A program made the position numbers and the translations under genes. Positions 1-4,876 of a stretch of DNA of 6,275 nucleotides are shown piece after piece. Below the pieces are notes generated by a model that worked only from the letters and a program-made list of their open reading frames with translations, searched no databases and was not told the DNA's origin. Origin of the DNA: Bacteroidales bacterium (GTDB lineage: Bacteria; Bacteroidota; Bacteroidia; Bacteroidales; JAOZVK01); assembly GCA_029938185.1 (NCBI GenBank), contig JAOZVK010000350.1:1-6275 (forward strand). The letters are read 5' to 3'. How positions within the stretch are numbered: position 1 is the first letter of the stretch; the number at the start of each line of letters is the position of its first letter.

Positions 1-1
1 A

Positions 2-820
2 ATCATTATATCGAAACAAAGTTTTCCTTACGCAGTGCTGTTTTTATTAATGTCTATATATATGCGAATTGATTCAGTAATGATTGAACGCTTGCTTAGT
101 GATGGTAAAATTTATGCAGGTATTTATGCTCAGGCATATAGACTAATTGATGCATTATCTGTAATACCTTTTTTATTTGCTGGTTTGCTGTTACCAATAT
201 TTTCATCAATGATTAAAAGTAATAAAAAAATAGAAGATTTAATAAAGTTTTCATTTAATATTTTATTAATACCAACAATTATTCTGCTTATACCTATAAT
301 TGTATATAGCGAAAATATTATGGATATACTATATATAAAATACCAATCTATCTCTGCCAAAATTCTAATTGTATTAATTATTGGTTTTATTCCTATTTCG
401 TCAAACTATATTTTCGGAACATTACTAACAGCCAATGGTAGTCTTAAAAAATTGAATTCCATTGCTATACTAAGTGTTACGATAAATATTATACTAAATT
501 ATTTTTTAATTAAAAATATGTTTGCTTTGGGTGCGGCATTAGCAAGTGTAATAACAAATTTGTTTTCTGCAATTTTACAATTTATTGTTGCTAAACAAAT
601 ATTTAAAATCAAAATAAACTATAAGCAAGTTATAAAAATAATTTTATTTCTTGTTTTATATATAATAATAGCTTTAGTATTAAAAAATAAAATAGACAAT
701 TGGTTATACGAAGCTATTGTTTTAATATTTATAGGATGTATTATATTATTAAGTACTAATATTATAGATATTGGAAAAATAAAATACATAAAATCAATAA
801 TATCAAACCAAAAACTTTAG
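2..820 (+). CDS. Polysaccharide (Wzx/MATE-like) flippase, C-terminal part; 5' end outside window
   Basis: Probable oligosaccharide flippase of the MATE/Wzx (MOP) superfamily, an inner-membrane protein that moves lipid-linked sugar units across the membrane for surface polysaccharide assembly. The frame is open from position 2, so the gene starts upstream of the window. The GTG at 35 is most likely an internal valine, because the sequence before it (PYA) continues the same hydrophobic segment. About 272 codons are visible, roughly the C-terminal 55-65% of a usual 420-500 aa protein. Visible signs are IYMRIDSVMI, the typical Wzx motif after a membrane helix, then YAQAYRLIDAL followed by a helix ending LLLPIFSS, then several very hydrophobic stretches (about seven to eight membrane segments) separated by short Lys-rich loops. 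It ends in TAG at 818-820 and is convergent with the surface-protein gene. The family call is firm; the substrate cannot be told. Confidence 0.85.
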   Translation: MIISKQSFPYAVLFLLMSIYMRIDSVMIERLLSDGKIYAGIYAQAYRLIDALSVIPFLFAGLLLPIFSSMIKSNKKIEDLIKFSFNILLIPTIILLIPIIVYSENIMDILYIKYQSISAKILIVLIIGFIPISSNYIFGTLLTANGSLKKLNSIAILSVTINIILNYFLIKNMFALGAALASVITNLFSAILQFIVAKQIFKIKINYKQVIKIILFLVLYIIIALVLKNKIDNWLYEAIVLIFIGCIILLSTNIIDIGKIKYIKSIISNQKL

Positions 821-871
821 AATAATCTTTTTCTAAGATGAGGCAAATCACACAAAAAAAATTAACCATTT

Positions 872-978
872 GTAAGTACTATTACAAAAGTTTTTCGACA
901 TATACTTATTCATAACTTCTTGATTAAATTGTCTTTGTACTAATGCATAAGCAACTATAAATAGGTCGAAGACCTTAC
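872..978 (+). repeat. ~106-bp interspersed element, copy 1 (forward)
   Basis: One of four copies. It begins GTAAGTACTATTACAAAAG, continues with TTTTTCGACAT, has a variable middle of about 40 bp, then GCATAAGCAACTATAAAT and a small hairpin AGGTC-GAA-GACCT, and ends CTTAC. The ends form a short imperfect terminal inverted repeat (GTAAG plus subterminal TTCGAC). The middle resembles copy 3 (shared CTTGATTA and TTTGTACTAA). It carries no coding sequence, so a non-autonomous mobile element or a structured intergenic repeat fits best. Confidence 0.75.
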
Positions 979-991
979 TTGTTCTTTTAAC

Positions 992-1055
992 CTTTAACGG
1001 CTTCAAAAAACACTCAAATATTCCCGATATTATCGTATTTTTTGAATTGTTAAAG
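992..1055 (+). repeat. 64-bp hairpin repeat, copy 1
   Basis: Outer arms CTTTAAC (992-998) and GTTAAAG (1049-1055) are perfect. Inner arms TTCAAAAAA (1002-1010) and TTTTTTGAA (1038-1046) are also perfect, with a short asymmetric bulge between them. The loop contains a smaller stem, CGAT-ATT-ATCG. The only differences from the copy at 4141-4204 are at positions 1004 (C/A) and 1036 (T/C), giving 62 of 64 identical. The similarity continues about nine bases past the element (TTAAAATA). Confidence 0.8.
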
Positions 1056-1133
1056 CTTAAAATACCTGCTTGCAAACTGGCTAATTATTTATTGTGAATT
1101 GCCTAACAATTAATAATGGACAATGAACAATTT

Positions 1134-1242
1134 TGCTTACGCTTGATAAACAGCATAATATAAAACACAAAAGTGTCGTTTTTATATACCGACCTACTTA
1201 TACTTTAAATGGTACAATTATTAAATGATACAATGGTACAAT
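1134..1242. repeat. Degenerate repeat relic and short ATGGTACAAT repeats
   Basis: Positions 1134-1198 resemble a decayed inverted copy of the ~106-bp element: TTGCTTACGCTT near the start as in copy 3, and CCTACTTA near the end as in copy 3, with little similarity between. It is followed by three 10-bp units: ATGGTACAAT at 1209-1218, ATGATACAAT at 1225-1234 and ATGGTACAAT at 1233-1242 (the last two overlap by 2 bp). I see no gene, and no terminator for either flanking gene. Confidence 0.4.
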
Positions 1243-1302
1243 ACTTTGATTAATAATTGATAACAATTTTAATGTCAAAACTATAACCGTTTAGAGTATA
1301 TA

Positions 1303-2283
1303 CTAAAGTTTAACAAAATTTTTATAATAAATTTTATTATCAATAATAATTGAAATAAGATAAATTCCTTTTTTTAAGCTACTGATATTTAGCATTATTG
1401 AATTATCAATTATTTTTTTTTTCCATTTTTGTTTGTAAACAAGTTTACCTTGAATATTTTTAATTATTAAAGATTGTATCTTTTTATTTTTAATTTGAAT
1501 TTTCAAATAATCGTGAGTTGGATTTGGACTTATTGTAATTTTTTTTTCGATAAACACTTGAGAAATACTATTTGTACCAGATAAAACAGCAACAGCATCT
1601 AAGTCGAAACCCGAAGTATTGAAAGGAGTAGGAAAAGGGTCATTTATAATATTGCCCTTTGAATCAAGGGAAGCATATTTTTTATCAATACTCCCAATAA
1701 CATCAACTATTTTTATGTGCGTAACACTATTAATATCAATACCAACACTATCTTTTATATCTTTTAAATCAAAAGGAGTTCCATATTCGCTTTGATACTT
1801 TCCTGCCAAATTATAAATATTTTCATGATTTAATTCTTCAAAGCCTCCAATCTGTTTTTGGGTTTGAGTTAATGAAACTGATGGAAAACGAACAAATTTT
1901 TGTCCATCGGAACTTACTTCTACAAATGCTAATTCTAAAAACTTACCATCAAAACTATTTTCAAAAATTGCAAAATCATAACCATTATTATTTCTTATTG
2001 GCATGTCAAAAGTTAGTACTGCTATTCCACTATCGCCCAAGCTAACTACAATATTATCAGCAACTCCTACAGCATCATTGTTTGTTCCAAATGAAGCCTT
2101 TTTTGAGCCTTCGTACTCAAAATTTTTATCAGAAATTTTTATATAGCCTCTTTTTATATTACAACTTGTTGCCCATGCAACTATTGATTTACTATCTTTA
2201 AATATTGCTATTTGGTTTTGGAACTGAGAATATAAGTTTGTAAATATGATTAAGGCAAAAATATTAGTTATAATCAATTTCAT
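1303..2283 (-). CDS. T9SS-sorted cell-surface protein, probably part of B12 acquisition
   Basis: Predicted secreted protein of 326 aa. Residues 1-19 form a signal peptide (Met-Lys-Leu, hydrophobic core, likely cleavage after NLYS). Residues ~32-234 form one conserved all-beta-looking domain with the blocks VSLGDSGIAVLTFDMP, GYDFAIFENSF, ELAFVEVSSDGQKFVRFP, NLAGKY...GTPFDL, THIKIVDVIGSI and FNTSGFDLDAVAVL. Residues ~244-326 are a type A T9SS C-terminal sorting domain: ISPNPTHDYLKI, then LKKGIYLISI, ending FVKL. Export across the outer membrane and surface attachment or release is therefore expected. I know this core domain from hypothetical surface proteins near DUF4465 genes and cobalamin TonB receptors in Bacteroidota. 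That memory and the riboswitch-controlled neighbour are the basis for the B12 link; no binding site can be read. ATG at 2283 fits the signal peptide. A candidate promoter lies about 39 bp upstream. Confidence 0.8.
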   Translation of the reverse strand: MKLIITNIFALIIFTNLYSQFQNQIAIFKDSKSIVAWATSCNIKRGYIKISDKNFEYEGSKKASFGTNNDAVGVADNIVVSLGDSGIAVLTFDMPIRNNNGYDFAIFENSFDGKFLELAFVEVSSDGQKFVRFPSVSLTQTQKQIGGFEELNHENIYNLAGKYQSEYGTPFDLKDIKDSVGIDINSVTHIKIVDVIGSIDKKYASLDSKGNIINDPFPTPFNTSGFDLDAVAVLSGTNSISQVFIEKKITISPNPTHDYLKIQIKNKKIQSLIIKNIQGKLVYKQKWKKKIIDNSIMLNISSLKKGIYLISIIIDNKIYYKNFVKL

Positions 2284-2313
2284 AATTTTTATATTTTAGA
2301 TGGGTTTTATTTC

Positions 2314-2329
2314 AACTTTGTCAAAGTTA
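2314..2329 (-). promoter_or_regulatory. Candidate -7 box overlapping a palindrome, upstream of the surface-protein gene
   Basis: On the minus strand, TAACTTTG (2329-2322) matches the Bacteroidota -7 consensus TAnnTTTG and would start transcription about 30 bp before the ATG at 2283. No convincing -33 TTG lies 19-23 bp upstream. The box sits inside a perfect inverted repeat, AACTTTG-T-CAAAGTT (2314-2328), which could be an operator or a chance feature of the box. Confidence 0.4.
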
Positions 2330-2435
2330 ATCAATTAGTAAACATACATTATTATAGTGTATTAAGACATAAATTTCTGAAGTTTTTTAAATTATCAGCA
2401 TGACAAGCATTAAGATAGAAACGTATAAAATGTAA

Positions 2436-2541
2436 GTAAGGTCTTCGACCTATTTAATGTTGCTTATGCATTCTTTTAACACTCTAATAATACGCAATTT
2501 AACAAAATGTAAATGTCGAAAAACTTTTGTTATAGTACTTA
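2436..2541 (-). repeat. ~106-bp interspersed element, copy 2 (inverted)
   Basis: Inverted relative to copies 1 and 4. On the plus strand it begins GTAAGGTCTTCGACCTATTT (hairpin AGGTC-TTC-GACCT), then GTTGCTTATGCAT, a variable middle, ATGTCGAAAAACTTTTGT and AGTACTTAT. The final C of CTTAC is lost here (T). An extra GTAA at 2432-2435 doubles the left end. It lies between the two minus-strand genes. Confidence 0.7.
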
Positions 2542-2592
2542 TACTTTTTACTTGAAAACTTTAAATCTTAACAAATAAGAGGTCTGATAATT

Positions 2593-2620
2593 ATCGTGGC
2601 ACGTTACAACGTGCCACGAT
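2593..2620. repeat. Perfect 13-bp GC-rich inverted repeat
   Basis: Left arm ATCGTGGCACGTT (2593-2605), 2-base centre AC, right arm AACGTGCCACGAT (2608-2620), with no mismatch. It is far more GC-rich than the surrounding AT-rich DNA and would form a strong hairpin on either strand. There is no T-run directly after it on either strand, so it is not a classical terminator. A REP-like element or protein-binding palindrome is possible. Confidence 0.8.
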
Positions 2621-2715
2621 TACACAGATATACTGTAAATATCAGTATTTTTACTTTAGAAATTTAAGTCTTAATACAATAGTTTTTAACTTGAAATAAA
2701 ATGAAGCATAATATA

Positions 2716-2821
2716 TAATTAACTGTGATTCAGGAAATAAGTAATAATGCTACGCATAAAATTATTCTTGCTTATTAATTAACTGATACTCAACAATAGT
2801 AAAACTATTTATGCGTAAGCA
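2716..2821. repeat. Short direct and inverted repeats in the gap between the two B12-locus genes
   Basis: TACGCATAAA (2751-2760) pairs perfectly with TTTATGCGTA (2808-2817); allowing one extra base, TGC/GCA extends the pairing to 2748 and 2821. TAATTAACTG occurs directly at 2716-2725 and 2776-2785. The right arm (ATGCGTAAGC) is the same block found inside the ~106-bp element, so this is probably a diverged member of that family running into the hairpin at 2830-2844. I see no gene in 2284-2842. Confidence 0.45.
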
Positions 2822-2826
2822 ATATT

Positions 2827-2844
2827 AAAAGGCTCAAAGAGCCT
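2827..2844 (-). terminator. Probable intrinsic terminator overlapping the DUF4465 stop codon
   Basis: Read on the minus strand, AGGCTC-TTT-GAGCCT is a 6-bp GC-rich stem (2844-2830) followed directly by TTT then AATATT. The TAG stop (2845-2843) overlaps the 5' arm. If it works, most transcription from the riboswitch promoter ends here, before the surface-protein gene. The T-tract is short, so read-through is likely. Confidence 0.55.
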
Positions 2845-3565
2845 ATTTTACAGTACTTTTTATATTATCAATACAAAAATATGATGGAGTATTCATACCA
2901 TAACTTCCAACATCGCTTGAACTTAACGAAAATTTCAGCTTTATAGGTTCTCCCAAAGCCGATAAATCTACAAGTTTCCATTCTTTTTGGATAAAATCCT
3001 GTGAATTATCATCAAATCTATAATCTGCAAGATATATTTGTACTTTTCCTGTAGAATTGTCACTCTTATCAATTCCTTCAACTGTAAGCAAAAACCAATC
3101 TTTATCGTTGCCAGTAGCTCCCCCAAATTTTTTTGCAAACTGGTCACCCGCTTTCATCGAAAGAGCGGGATATGCCATATTTGTAAAATATGCTGATTCC
3201 ATTTTTTGAGTTTCACTAAAATGTATTTCAGAATTATTGTACCCAATTGCAAATTTTTCTGAATTTTCGGCACCTTTATCAGCATATGTACTATATTGGT
3301 TTAAAAAACCAGCTATTGTATTATCATTTTTATTTGAATAAGCAAAACCTGTCCATGATTTATACTGAGTATTATAATTATTGATAAATGTTGCATAACC
3401 ACTTACAAATTTACCTTCGCCACCTGAGCCATTCCAAATACCTGTATTGTTAAGTTCAAGTTCTTCAAAACCTACAAATGATTCAATAGTAGAATCATCT
3501 TTTTTACACGAACTGAAAACTAATAGAAAGAGAATAATTGTTATAAAAAGGTTTTTTTTAACCAT
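2843..3565 (-). CDS. DUF4465 surface lipoprotein under B12 riboswitch control
   Basis: 240-aa predicted lipoprotein. Residues 1-19 are a lipoprotein signal peptide with Lys-Lys near the start, a hydrophobic core and FSSC. Cys20 is the likely lipidated residue. It is followed by Lys-Lys-Asp-Asp, which fits the Bacteroidota lipoprotein export signal and predicts display on the outer face of the outer membrane. Residues ~28-238 match DUF4465: FEELEL, a WTGFAYSN block (~71-78), FLNQYSTYAD (~87-96), FAIGYN, YFTNMAYPALSM (~126-137), WFLLTVEG, VQIYLADYRF, and the C-terminal GMNTPSYFCIDNI (~223-235). The family is common downstream of cobalamin riboswitches, and one lies in this leader. A role in capturing B12 or corrinoids for a TonB receptor is inferred; no ligand residues can be assigned. 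ATG at 3565 gives a complete signal peptide; no Shine-Dalgarno motif is present, as is usual in the phylum. Confidence 0.85.
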   Translation of the reverse strand: MVKKNLFITIILFLLVFSSCKKDDSTIESFVGFEELELNNTGIWNGSGGEGKFVSGYATFINNYNTQYKSWTGFAYSNKNDNTIAGFLNQYSTYADKGAENSEKFAIGYNNSEIHFSETQKMESAYFTNMAYPALSMKAGDQFAKKFGGATGNDKDWFLLTVEGIDKSDNSTGKVQIYLADYRFDDNSQDFIQKEWKLVDLSALGEPIKLKFSLSSSDVGSYGMNTPSYFCIDNIKSTVK

Positions 3566-3610
3566 AATAAAGTTTTAAAAAATTTAATTAATATTATGGA
3601 AATCAAAAGT

Positions 3611-3659
3611 TAAAGGAGTGTTATATAAATAAACCCTTTAGCCTTTATTCCCGAAAGCT
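3611..3659 (-). promoter_or_regulatory. Two overlapping leader hairpins after the riboswitch aptamer
   Basis: On the minus-strand RNA, AGCUUU (3659-3654) can pair with AAGGCU (3645-3640) around the loop CGGGAAUA. Just downstream UAAAGGG (3640-3634) can pair with UCCUUUA (3617-3611). The two helices abut and share base 3640. The first is placed where a riboswitch P13-type hairpin might be, but neither is followed by a clean U-tract. Their role as expression platform is a guess. Confidence 0.35.
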
Positions 3660-3681
3660 TAAAAATATAATAATAAAAAAA

Positions 3682-3857
3682 GGCAGGTCTTCTGACTTAC
3701 TCTTCTTTTTTTTAGCCTTCCCATTTTTAAAATTTAAAAAACAGTGGCATTAGGTATAAAAAAAAGATATTGAGCTTACAGCAGCGGGTACTATTCAGGA
3801 TTTACACCTGATTCCCTTTTCATTTGTATTATATGAAAACAAATACAAAAACCATTT
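3682..3857 (-). ncRNA. Cobalamin (B12) riboswitch aptamer
   Basis: Read on the minus strand, the conserved blocks come in the right order: GGUUUUUGU near the 5' end (~3853), AGGGAAUCAGGUG (~3818-3806), UAAAUCCUGAAU, GUACCCGCUGCUGUAA (~3790-3775), GCCACUG (~3748-3742), GGGAAGGC (~3722-3715), and the B12 box AAGUCAGAAGACCUGCC (3698-3682). A run of seven U follows immediately (3681-3675). It binds adenosyl- or hydroxo-type cobalamin and normally lowers expression when B12 is abundant. The regulated gene is the DUF4465 lipoprotein, whose start is 116 bp downstream. The exact aptamer edge at the 5' side is approximate. Confidence 0.95.
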
Positions 3858-3867
3858 TTCTGTGCTG

Positions 3868-3900
3868 CAAAGATATTACTTTTATTTAATATTAAAACAA
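3868..3900 (-). promoter_or_regulatory. Bacteroidota-type promoter of the B12 riboswitch transcript
   Basis: TATCTTTG (3875-3868) is an exact match to the -7 consensus TAnnTTTG. TTG (3900-3898, within TTTTTG) is the -33 candidate, 22 bp away, slightly longer than ideal. Transcription would begin near 3861, just before the first aptamer helix, which strongly supports the call. Confidence 0.7.
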
Positions 3901-3926
3901 AAATTTCGCAAACTTTTCATAAACTT

Positions 3927-4032
3927 GTAAGGTCTTCGACCTATTTATAGTTGCTTACGCTTAGTACAAAAACAATATAATCAAGGATTTGTGAGTAAAC
4001 AAATGCCGAAAAACTTTTGTAAGCCTACTTAC
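3927..4032 (-). repeat. ~106-bp interspersed element, copy 3 (inverted)
   Basis: Inverted copy with both ends intact on the plus strand: GTAAGGTCTTCGACCTATTT, then ATAGTTGCTTACGC, a middle related to copy 1 (TTAGTACAAA and TAATCAAGG), TGCCGAAAAACTTTTGTAAG and final CTACTTAC. It sits 27 bp beyond the -33 element of the B12 promoter, so it borders but does not enter the promoter. Confidence 0.75.
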
Positions 4033-4140
4033 TGGTCTGTTACATATTGTTTATTTAATACAGTTGGTATGGTTTCGTCCTTCCTAACAATTTAGGCAAA
4101 TCACAAATAATAATTAACCATTTACACTTGTTATTCTAAG

Positions 4141-4204
4141 CTTTAACGGCTTAAAAAAACACTCAAATATTCCCGATATTATCGCATTTTTTGAATTGTT
4201 AAAG
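4141..4204 (+). repeat. 64-bp hairpin repeat, copy 2
   Basis: Same outer arms CTTTAAC (4141-4147) and GTTAAAG (4198-4204), and the same inner A-run/T-run stem and CGAT-ATT-ATCG mini-stem as 992-1055. 62 of 64 bases are identical. The C-to-A change in the left inner arm breaks one pair of the inner stem; the other change lies in the loop. Confidence 0.8.
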
Positions 4205-4214
4205 ATTAAAATAT

Positions 4215-4317
4215 GTACTATTACAAAAGTTTTTCAACATTTGTTTTTATATAATTATCTACATGACAATATTTTACAAAAATGCGTAAGCCACATTAAA
4301 TAGGTCGAAAACCTTAC
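4215..4317 (+). repeat. ~106-bp interspersed element, copy 4 (forward, ~103 bp)
   Basis: Begins GTACTATTACAAAAG then TTTTTCAACAT, ends ATGCGTAAGCCACATTAAAT, AGGTCGAAAACCT and CTTAC. Compared with copies 1-3 the leading GTAAG is shortened to GTA and one base of the AGGTC/GACCT hairpin is changed (GAC to AAC), leaving a 4-bp stem. It lies directly after the 64-bp hairpin. Confidence 0.7.
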
Positions 4318-4355
4318 CTGTGTTCAAATTTGCTAATTATAAATTGTGAATTGTC

Positions 4356-4371
4356 TTATTTCGAGAAATAA
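4356..4371. repeat. 7-bp inverted repeat
   Basis: TTATTTC (4356-4362) and GAAATAA (4365-4371) are perfect arms around GA, at the end of the composite repeat. AT-rich and without a following T-run, so of little weight alone. Confidence 0.4.
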
Positions 4372-4396
4372 CAAATTTTCATAATTTATTAAATAC

Positions 4397-4528
4397 CTTT
4401 AGGGGCTACACGTTTAGTATTGGACATTATTTTATTTTTTTGACAGGATTTACATGATTGATTTATATCCTGTTATGAAATACTTGATAAACAACACTGT
4501 CCAACCTTACGTGGGTAGCCCCTTTAGT
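4397..4528. mobile_element. MITE-like element with ~30-bp imperfect terminal inverted repeats
   Basis: Left end 4397-4426 contains TTTAGGGGCTAC, CGT and TTGGACA. The right end 4498-4528, read on the other strand, contains TAAAGGGGCTAC, CACGT and TTGGACA. The arms match over roughly three quarters of their length with small gaps. Inside are a second pair of arms, ACAGGAT (4443-4449) and ATCCTGT (4467-4473). About 130 bp in all, non-coding, so at most a non-autonomous element. No clear target-site duplication is visible. Confidence 0.55.
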
Positions 4529-4876
4529 CCAAAGTTGATTATCGGGGGAACAAAATACTAATTTTAAGTAAACCATAAGTTTTTTTGACTGAATGGGCAT
4601 AAGCATTAATATGGGGCAACACCCTAAGTGTAAATGCATTCTGTTGTAATTTATTAATTTTTATAAGCCCAGCTTTTTACTATACTCAAATACTTTTCAT
4701 ATTTAATTTTATAATTACTATATTGTTGCAAAATTTAAGCTCTTTGAGCCTTTTTGTCTTATTTGCGCTGGAATAATTTTTACATTACTGAATAGTAGCC
4801 AATTAAGATAATGAAAATATATTAGTGCGTAAATAATCTTTAAGAACAAAAATTTTAAAGTTAATATAAATTCAAA
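4529..4876. other. Gene-free stretch upstream of ygeW
   Basis: Only AT-rich sequence and one weak hairpin, GCTC-TTT-GAGC followed by CTTTTTG (4739-4756). That hairpin resembles the terminator at 2827-2844 in sequence but has only a 4-bp stem and no gene before it to terminate. No exact TAnnTTTG promoter box is present; TAATCTTTA (4829-4842 region) is only a near miss. The promoter of ygeW is therefore not identified. Confidence 0.5.

Larger units (their letters stand above)
841..1102 (+). repeat. Composite intergenic repeat, locus 1 (module order A, 106-bp element, 64-bp hairpin, E)
   Basis: This stretch shares three blocks with 4094-4353. Module A is 841-871 (begins AGGCAAATCACA, ends TTAACCATTT). 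The 64-bp hairpin is 992-1055. Module E is 1071-1102 (GCTAATTAT then ATTGTGAATTG). Here the ~106-bp GTAAG/CTTAC element lies between A and the hairpin, whereas at 4094-4353 it lies between the hairpin and E. Without that element the two composites are about 155-160 bp each. It fills most of the gap between the flippase stop (820) and the surface-protein stop (1303), and I see no gene there. Confidence 0.75.
4094..4353 (+). repeat. Composite intergenic repeat, locus 2 (module order A, 64-bp hairpin, 106-bp element, E)
   Basis: Module A is 4094-4123 (AGGCAAATCACA ... TTAACCATTT). The 64-bp hairpin is 4141-4204. The ~106-bp element is 4215-4317. Module E is 4322-4353 (GCTAATTAT then ATTGTGAATTG). 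The same modules occur at 841-1102 with the ~106-bp element in a different slot. There is no gene in this stretch. Confidence 0.75.

Noticed and set aside
35..37. GTG as the start codon of the flippase gene
   Set aside because: The frame is open to position 2, the residues before the GTG continue the membrane segment, and a complete family member would be much longer, so the gene is cut by the window edge.
130..360. 76-codon open frame on the minus strand
   Set aside because: It is antisense to the well-supported flippase frame and shows no family features.
825..839. ATCTT-TTTCT-AAGAT as terminator of the flippase gene
   Set aside because: A 5-bp AT-rich stem without a following T-run is too weak to call.
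848..1075. 75-codon open frame on the minus strand
   Set aside because: It lies wholly across the repeat modules (the ~106-bp element and the 64-bp hairpin), has no recognisable domain, and the frame would be disrupted by the different module order at 4094-4353.
872..4317. CRISPR-like array from the repeated ~106-bp units
   Set aside because: Spacing is irregular (hundreds to over a thousand bases), orientation is mixed, the units are too long and no cas gene is present.
4739..4756. Hairpin plus T-run as a terminator
   Set aside because: The stem is only 4 bp and no plus-strand gene precedes it; it looks like a decayed repeat copy.
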